Shown here piece after piece: positions 58,877-64,000 of a stretch of DNA of 64,000 bases. The position numbers were made by a program, and so were the translations under genes. Location: positions 33,629,068 through 33,693,067 of the forward strand of contig CM055319.2 of NCBI GenBank assembly GCA_029255685.2, given 5' to 3'. The notes beneath the pieces are model-generated. The model was not told the DNA's origin. It did not search any database and saw only the letters and a program-made list of their open reading frames with translations. Source of the DNA: Silene conica (lineage: Eukaryota > Streptophyta > Magnoliopsida > Caryophyllales > Caryophyllaceae). Every line of letters starts with the position of its first letter. Position 1 is the stretch's first letter.

Positions 58877-60187
58877 GGTTCGCTGGGAGATGGTGTGTGC
58901 ATGATGATGAGGAATTGAAGAGAAAGATTATGGTCGAAGGTCATTCTACACCTTATTCCGTTCATCCTGGAGGGGATAAGTTGTACAAGGACCTGAAGAA
59001 AGCACTTTGGTGGCCAAAGATGAAGCAGGAGGTGGCTGAGTTTGTTTCTCGATGCTTGGTATGTCAGAGAGTGAAAAGAGAACATAAGAGGCCGCAAGGG
59101 AAGTTGCAACCACTGGATGTACCAGAGTGGAAGTGGGAAAACATATCGATGGATTTCATTGTACGCTTGCCTAGGACTTCGAAAGGGAATGACATGATTT
59201 GGGTGATAGTTGATAGGTTGACTAAGTTAGCCCATTTCATACCGATGAAGGAGACTTGGAGTAAAGCTGAATTGGCCAAGGCTTACATAAAGCATGTGGT
59301 GAAGCTTCATGGTGTTCCTAAGGACATAGTTTCTGATCCTGATTCCAGGTTCATCTCTAAGTTCTGGCAAGAGTTGTAGACATTGATGGGTACTACATTG
59401 AAGATGAGTACAACATTTCATCCATCAACAGATGGGCAGACTGAGAGAACTATTTAGACACTGGAGGATATGCTGAGGGCTTGTGTGCTTGAGTTTGGAG
59501 GATCTTGGGAGGACAGACTTGACTTGTTAGAGTTTCCGTACAACAATAGTTATCATACTAGCATTGGGATGGCTCCTTTTGAGGCACTGTAGGGGAGGAA
59601 GTGCAAGAGTCCAGTTTGTTGGGATGATAGAGCTGATGTGGTGACTTTGGGACCTGAGATGATTCAGGAGATGATAGCACAGGTCCAGGTGATTCGACAG
59701 AAGATGAGAGCTGCCCAAGATAGACAGAAGAGTTATGCTGATCTGAAGAGGGGTGACATCACTTTTGAGGCAGGAGAGAAAGTTTGACTGAAAGTGTCAC
59801 CTATGAGAGGAGATGAGGTTTGGCAAGAGGGGCAAGTTGAGCCAGAAGTTCATTGGGCCATTTGAGATCTTGGAGAGAGTCGGTGAGGTAGCTTATCGAC
59901 TGGCTCTACCTCCAACATTAGCCAGGGTGCATAATGTGTTCCATGTATCGCAACTGAGGAGATATATCAGTGATCCTTCACATGTCCTTCATCATGAGGT
60001 TTTTGGGGTTGATGAGCAGTTGACCTACGAGGAGAGACCCAAGGAGATCCTTGACAGGAAGGTGAGGAAAACCAGGAATGGGGAGACCGCGCTTGTCAAA
60101 GTATTATGGACCAATCATAATGTCGAGGAGGCTACTTGGGAGACTGAGGCTTCAATGAGGGACAAGTATCCAGCTCTGTTTAATTAA
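58877..60187 (+). pseudogene. T1 integrase with chromodomain-like C-terminus
   Basis: The HHCC zinc domain (H-x4-H ... CLVCQRVK) and core D in MDFIVRLP, D in VSDPDSRF and E in DGQTERTI are present. Four stops (for example near 59379, 59457, 59592 and 59786) and a frameshift near 59810 break it. The tail has the GPF module ([29 protein letters not shown]) and ends with [20 protein letters not shown] ... EEATWETE, which looks like the chromodomain of Tekay-type elements. Confidence 0.9.
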
Positions 60188-60374
60188 GGTATGTTACGAG
60201 GACGTAACTTTCTTTTTTTGGAGGGTAGAATGTGACATTTCGTACTTTAAAGTATTTTTAGTAGTTTATGATGTTGTGGGGTGCCACTTTTCGTGATCAC
60301 TACGTGTTTAGTGACCGTTCGTTGACCATGGGATGGTGAACATTGGGACGAAGTTCATTTTAAGGAGGGAAGAC
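60188..60374 (+). other. T1 3' non-coding stretch with two PPT-like words
   Basis: GGAGGGTAGAA then TGTGACATTT (60231), and 144 bp later AAGGAGGGAAGAC directly before TGTAATACTCTG (60375). The second word matches the LARD1 PPT context. Confidence 0.75.
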
Positions 60375-61450
60375 TGTAATACTCTGTATTTTTCTATGTC
60401 TTACTTTAAGTACTTAATAATTATTTTAAAGTGTTGTTAGTATTTGAACGTTAATTCGATAATTAATTTAACGAATACGTGGTTTTTATATTTTACATGT
60501 ATGAGTGTAATGTCGGGTTTGAGGGATTAGTTATTATATCGAGTGCTAATGCACGTTTGGGCCTCGATTAGCGTGCAACACCAAGCAGCCCACATACACA
60601 TATCGACACAAGCTAAGAAAAACATAAACAACACAAACACCTAATCTCTGCCTGCCGCCTTATATAAGTCCTCTACACCTCACCCCTGACCTAATCGACA
60701 CTCTGACAACCTCACAAACACTCAGCCGTCACATCACAGAACACGAGAAAAGGGTTTACACGGTGGACTGTGGGTGCTAAGACCGCTCGAATCTCGATAG
60801 AAGTAGGTATGTTCACAACAGTTCTCGTTTTTCCCTTGTTTTCCTTTCGTTTTAATGTAGTAATCCCGATGCTATACCATGTTATAAGTTCTGATTTCCT
60901 ATAATAGTAATCTAGGGCGTATAGTAGTCGTTTCTAGACCTTAATAGAGTCGTTCCCGAATGCCTAGTACCACCGTCGTAGGGTATTTCATCACCATGGC
61001 AGTCGGTTCTTCTTTTCGTTTCAGAACAGAATTTTAACGCTTGACCTTGTGTTTGATTTCGATGGAATTTATGTTAATATTTGTTCTGGGTCATAAGGGT
61101 ATTAGTTTGACGGTAATCAGGTGGTTTGATTGGTGGTTGTTATGGTGGTTTAGGGTTGCTGTGTTACTGTTATAGTAGGTTGTTTTAGGGTAGTCTGTGA
61201 TGGTGTAAAACAGAGGGGTTTATGGGTGTGGGTTTAGTCAGCGACTACTGGTGGTAGGCGAGGTGTCTGCGACCGTTAACTTCACACCGGGAACCACCAC
61301 GACTCAGAGGCGAGTCTGGTGGTGTCGTGGGTAAAGGTAGTGGTTGAGTTTGGTGTTGAGGTTGGGTTTCATCATGGTGGTCAAGCACGAGTTGCGGTCT
61401 GATGGGGTTTGCGTGTCACGGTCAGAAAGTTGCAGGGGTTGCTAGGTTGT
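60375..61450 (+). repeat. T1 3' LTR, truncated
   Basis: It begins TGTAATACTCTG and resembles LARD1 LTRs in order: start, 'gggcctcgattag'-type block, CCTGCCGCC before the promoter and the G/T-rich leader. The LTR breaks off at about 61450, short of a CA end and primer site. 61450-61590 could not be assigned. Confidence 0.7.
60661..60668 (+). promoter_or_regulatory. TATA box of T1 LTR
   Basis: TATATAAG follows CCTGCCGCCT. The equivalent LARD1 position is degraded. Confidence 0.65.
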
Positions 61451-61590
61451 GTATTTCATACAGCCTACAAAATGAGGGATAACAACCACTCAGCCAGCAG
61501 GCTTGGTGCCCCCTCTCCAACATATTTGGTTGGATTATGCCTAGAAATGTTTTTACTCATCTTAACTGCATCGGATTGAGCATATCACAG

Positions 61591-62671
61591 TAAGTTCATG
61601 CAACTGGCGGAGAACGTAACTGATTAGCGATATACATCGGAGATGCTAGCTGCGAGGTTCGAGAAGGGACTCACTACTGACATTAAGAAGAGGCTGTCGG
61701 CTACCAAGCCCACAACTGTTGAAGATGTCTATGAGAGGGCTGGGCAGGCTGAGAGAATCTCTGACATGATCAAAGAAGAAAAGAAGGAAAAGGGTGACAA
61801 GAGAAAGGTTGAGTCTGGGGCTGAAGGCTCGGGGAATAAGAAATAGAACAACCAATATCGTGCATTCTTCTCTACTAGTGCACCAGGAGGCAGTGCCAAT
61901 CGAGGTGGAAACCGATCTACATCTGGGGAAAGTAGTGCGGCCCTTACCTGCTTCAAGTGTGGAAAGGCTGGGCATAAGCAAATCAATTGCTGGTCGAGTA
62001 CGCAGAGTGCTGAGAACATTTATCATAAGGGAAATCAAAGTGGTGGCTTTAGAACACAAAATGCGAGCTACTCGGGCAACAACAGATCCGGAGGTAACAG
62101 CTACCAACGGAATTACAACAACTATAATAACCAGAAACGCTATCAGGGAATCCAAGGTAGTGGGAATGGTAACTTTCAGAAGAACCTTGCCGAGGCCAGT
62201 AATCAAAGTGGAGTTGCATCTGCCAACCAGAGTGCAACAAAGAAGAGTGGGACCCTATTCATGATGGGTAACGAGGCTGCTGAACAAGATGCACATGTTG
62301 TCACTGGTACATTCCTTGTACATTTCTTTCCTACTTTCGTTTTGTTTGTTTCTAGTGCATCGCATTCTTTCATATCTGCGGAGCATGCTAGAGCTATAGG
62401 ACTTGATGTATACGATATTATAGCTGATTCTGTAACTATACCATCTGGAGAGTCTATAACTTGTAATAGAGTCTATTGAAATGTAATGATCCGAGTAGGG
62501 GCTGTGAGTTTTGAGTCGAACTTGATAGAGTTTCCTTTGGGAGGCTTTGAGGTGATACTGGGAATGGATTGGCTGAAAAAGTATAAGGCCAACATCGATT
62601 GTTACCAAGGTAAAATTACTCTGAGCGGACCTATGGGGGTGAGAGTGTCCTACAAGGGATATTCTGTGTAG
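61591..62671 (+). pseudogene. T1-type gag-protease fragment (second copy)
   Basis: The gag C-terminal half (MLAARFEKGLTTDIKKRL, then Lys/Glu-rich) continues to an intact zinc knuckle CFKCGKAGHKQINC (61949-61990) and an Asn/Gly/Ser-rich stretch. Protease follows, but the LFDSGASHSFIS-type active site reads LFVSSASHSFIS, so the catalytic Asp and Gly are lost. FEVILGMDWLKKY and SGPMGVRVSY close the region. In-frame stops lie at about 61844, 62477 and 62669. The N-terminal half of gag is absent. The frame ends at CCTAA (62672-62676), the L2 target site. Confidence 0.9.
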
Positions 62672-62676
62672 CCTAA

Positions 62677-63421
62677 TGTAACACCCCGTATTTTATAATA
62701 ATATTTTATTATAATTATTTTGAAGTTTATTAATGGATTTCGGAAATACCTATATTTATAACCTCCGTCCTATATTTTATTTTTTCTCGTTTTGATCTAC
62801 TTTTGGATGGGTTAAAACGTTCGTGCAATAATTAATTATTTTAATTTAATATTTACTTTTCTATTTCAAGTTCTCCTTGCGTTTTAGTATGGCTCAATCA
62901 GATTTGTAATTAGATAATCCATTGTATGAGCTAATGGACCAAAAGGCCATTAGTTAATATCCTTATAAATAGAATTTATCCTAACAAGCAACTAGGTCAA
63001 TTCCTTGTTTTGTGCGTGAAGGTGTTGTCGCTCGCCTTTCGTCAATTTCTCTCTTTTGCTCTCTCTTCTCCCTTGACTTCATTGTTGAATATCTTTTATT
63101 CCTCCAAACTCATACATAAATTATATTTTCACAATCCTTGCTCTTACCTCTACAATATAATCTATTCAAAATATTTTATTGGGAATTATTTGTATGGACC
63201 TTTACACCTACGTATTGGGTCTCTTGTTTTGTGGGTAAAGAAGAAGATGTCTTTCCCTTTGGCGTTTTGGAAAGAGTTATTGTTTCGTACAATTTCTATC
63301 ACAAGTATTTGGGTTTCCGTTTTCGTTAAAGTTCATTTTTCGGGTTATTGACACGTGTTGGAGACAAGGCTTTGTTGTTCGTATTCTTTATGAAGATTTC
63401 CATTAATTGCTAAAAAGGTAA
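62677..63421 (+). repeat. L2-type LTR start, second copy
   Basis: TGTAACACCCCG onward aligns with 38294-39060. Preceded by CCTAA, the same target as L2. Interrupted at 63421 by another LTR. Confidence 0.9.
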
Positions 63422-64000
63422 TGATGAGTAGTATTTTGGTACCATTTTACCCCTCATTTATTCTTTATTCCGACTCGATTTTGCGTGTTTAATTGAATAA
63501 ATAGCTCATTTTACTATTTAATTAGTAATTATTAATTTTATTTTAATTATCGCGAATAATTGTTAGATTTGTGGAATTTGTTTTTATTTTGGTCGTTTTA
63601 GTGTTGTTTAGGAACTATTTTGTGAATAAAAACCGAAAATCTAAAGCCAAATTTATGAAGACGGGTCAACATATGGCAAGATAGAGTCAAATGGAGCAAT
63701 TGAGACAAATGTAGAAAGAAAGTCAATTGTTGACTTTATCACACATCAACCACCATTTCCATATTCACCATTCACCATCATTTCACCAGCAGCCACAACT
63801 CGCCCCAAACCCGTTTCAGCCATTCACAAACCCGCTTCAACCATCCCAGACCCGCATCCCAACAACCCAATCCTCCATCTCTGCTTCTCCTTTCACCACC
63901 TACATTACTCACGCCCACCGCCATTCATCAAGTTACCATTCATTTATCATAACCACCATTAATAAAGCTTCGTACCATACTCGATTTCGGAGTCGCAAAT
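63422..64000 (+). mobile_element. Start of an unassigned LTR, cut by the window edge
   Basis: TGATGAGTAGTATTTTGG begins exactly where homology to the L2 LTR stops. The expected left TSD copy is GGTAA (63417-63421). The TGATG start resembles the Athila and S2 LTRs. No gene in the 579 bp visible. Confidence 0.6.

Larger units (their letters stand above)
41005..61450 (+). mobile_element. T1: decayed Tekay-like Ty3/gypsy chromovirus, 3' part
   Basis: Pol resumes at 41005 right after L2, is cut at 41074 by S4, and continues at 57242-60187 to a chromodomain-like end. Downstream lie the 3' non-coding stretch with PPT and a partial LTR (60375 to about 61450). Across the S4 insertion the amino-acid frame joins exactly when one GTTAT copy is removed. 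The RT/integrase type and the C-terminal chromodomain-like region place it in the Tekay/Del group by family knowledge. It is the oldest and most mutated element in the window. Confidence 0.85.

Overview
The window is intergenic DNA from a flowering plant, most likely a eudicot, although the species cannot be told from the sequence. It holds only plant-type LTR retrotransposons (Ty1/copia SIRE-like and a second copia group; Ty3/gypsy Athila-like and chromovirus/Tekay-like), their non-autonomous relatives, solo LTRs and one hAT-type DNA element. I found no host protein gene, rRNA, tRNA or CRISPR array. Almost every base can be assigned to a mobile element, and most boundaries were fixed by 5-bp target-site duplications (TSDs).

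The layout is a nest about four levels deep. Level 1 is a decayed Tekay-like gypsy element, T1 (+ strand; its first half lies left of the window). T1 was hit between protease and reverse transcriptase by L2, a large non-coding LTR element (17930-41004; TSD CCTAA), and 65 bp further on by S4, a copia solo LTR (41075-57241; TSD GTTAT). The rest of T1 pol is at 57242-60187 and its 3' LTR begins at 60375. A second T1 gag-protease fragment follows (61591-62671) and ends at the same CCTAA with the same L2-type LTR, which suggests a tandem duplication of the locus.

Inside the L2 5' LTR sits C1, a SIRE-like copia on the - strand (990-17929). C1 carries an LTR of the S4 family (1-989), a solo LTR of its own family (S1, 3005-4494), a hAT-type element (6195-7172) and LARD1, a young 8.8-kb non-coding element (7730-16565). 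Inside the L2 interior sit S2, a gypsy-type solo LTR (18229-32230), which is split by a complete 12.1-kb Athila-like element (18750-30825), and S3, a solo LTR (32700-35473).

Inside S4 sits a composite array (41286-56207; TSD CCAAG). It has three 1.8-kb LTRs separated by interiors of only 163-165 bp and is fused at its right end to a TRIM-like element. A second copia, C2 (44151-52632), is nested in the middle LTR. At the right edge an L2-type LTR (62677) is broken by the start of another LTR (63422-64000).

All coding regions are broken by stops, frameshifts, deletions or lost catalytic residues, so nothing here looks autonomous. Several non-autonomous families share primer-binding and polypurine-tract context with T1, which fits trans-mobilisation by T1-like relatives. 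The most unusual signals are cis-structures. Paired motifs with a TCGAYCGA core lie exactly 21 bp apart in three unrelated element families, twice just upstream of a TATA box. Hairpins with a conserved CCGTTAAA loop and covarying stems lie in the SIRE-like LTRs. The third is the long-LTR, tiny-interior array with its chimeric right end.
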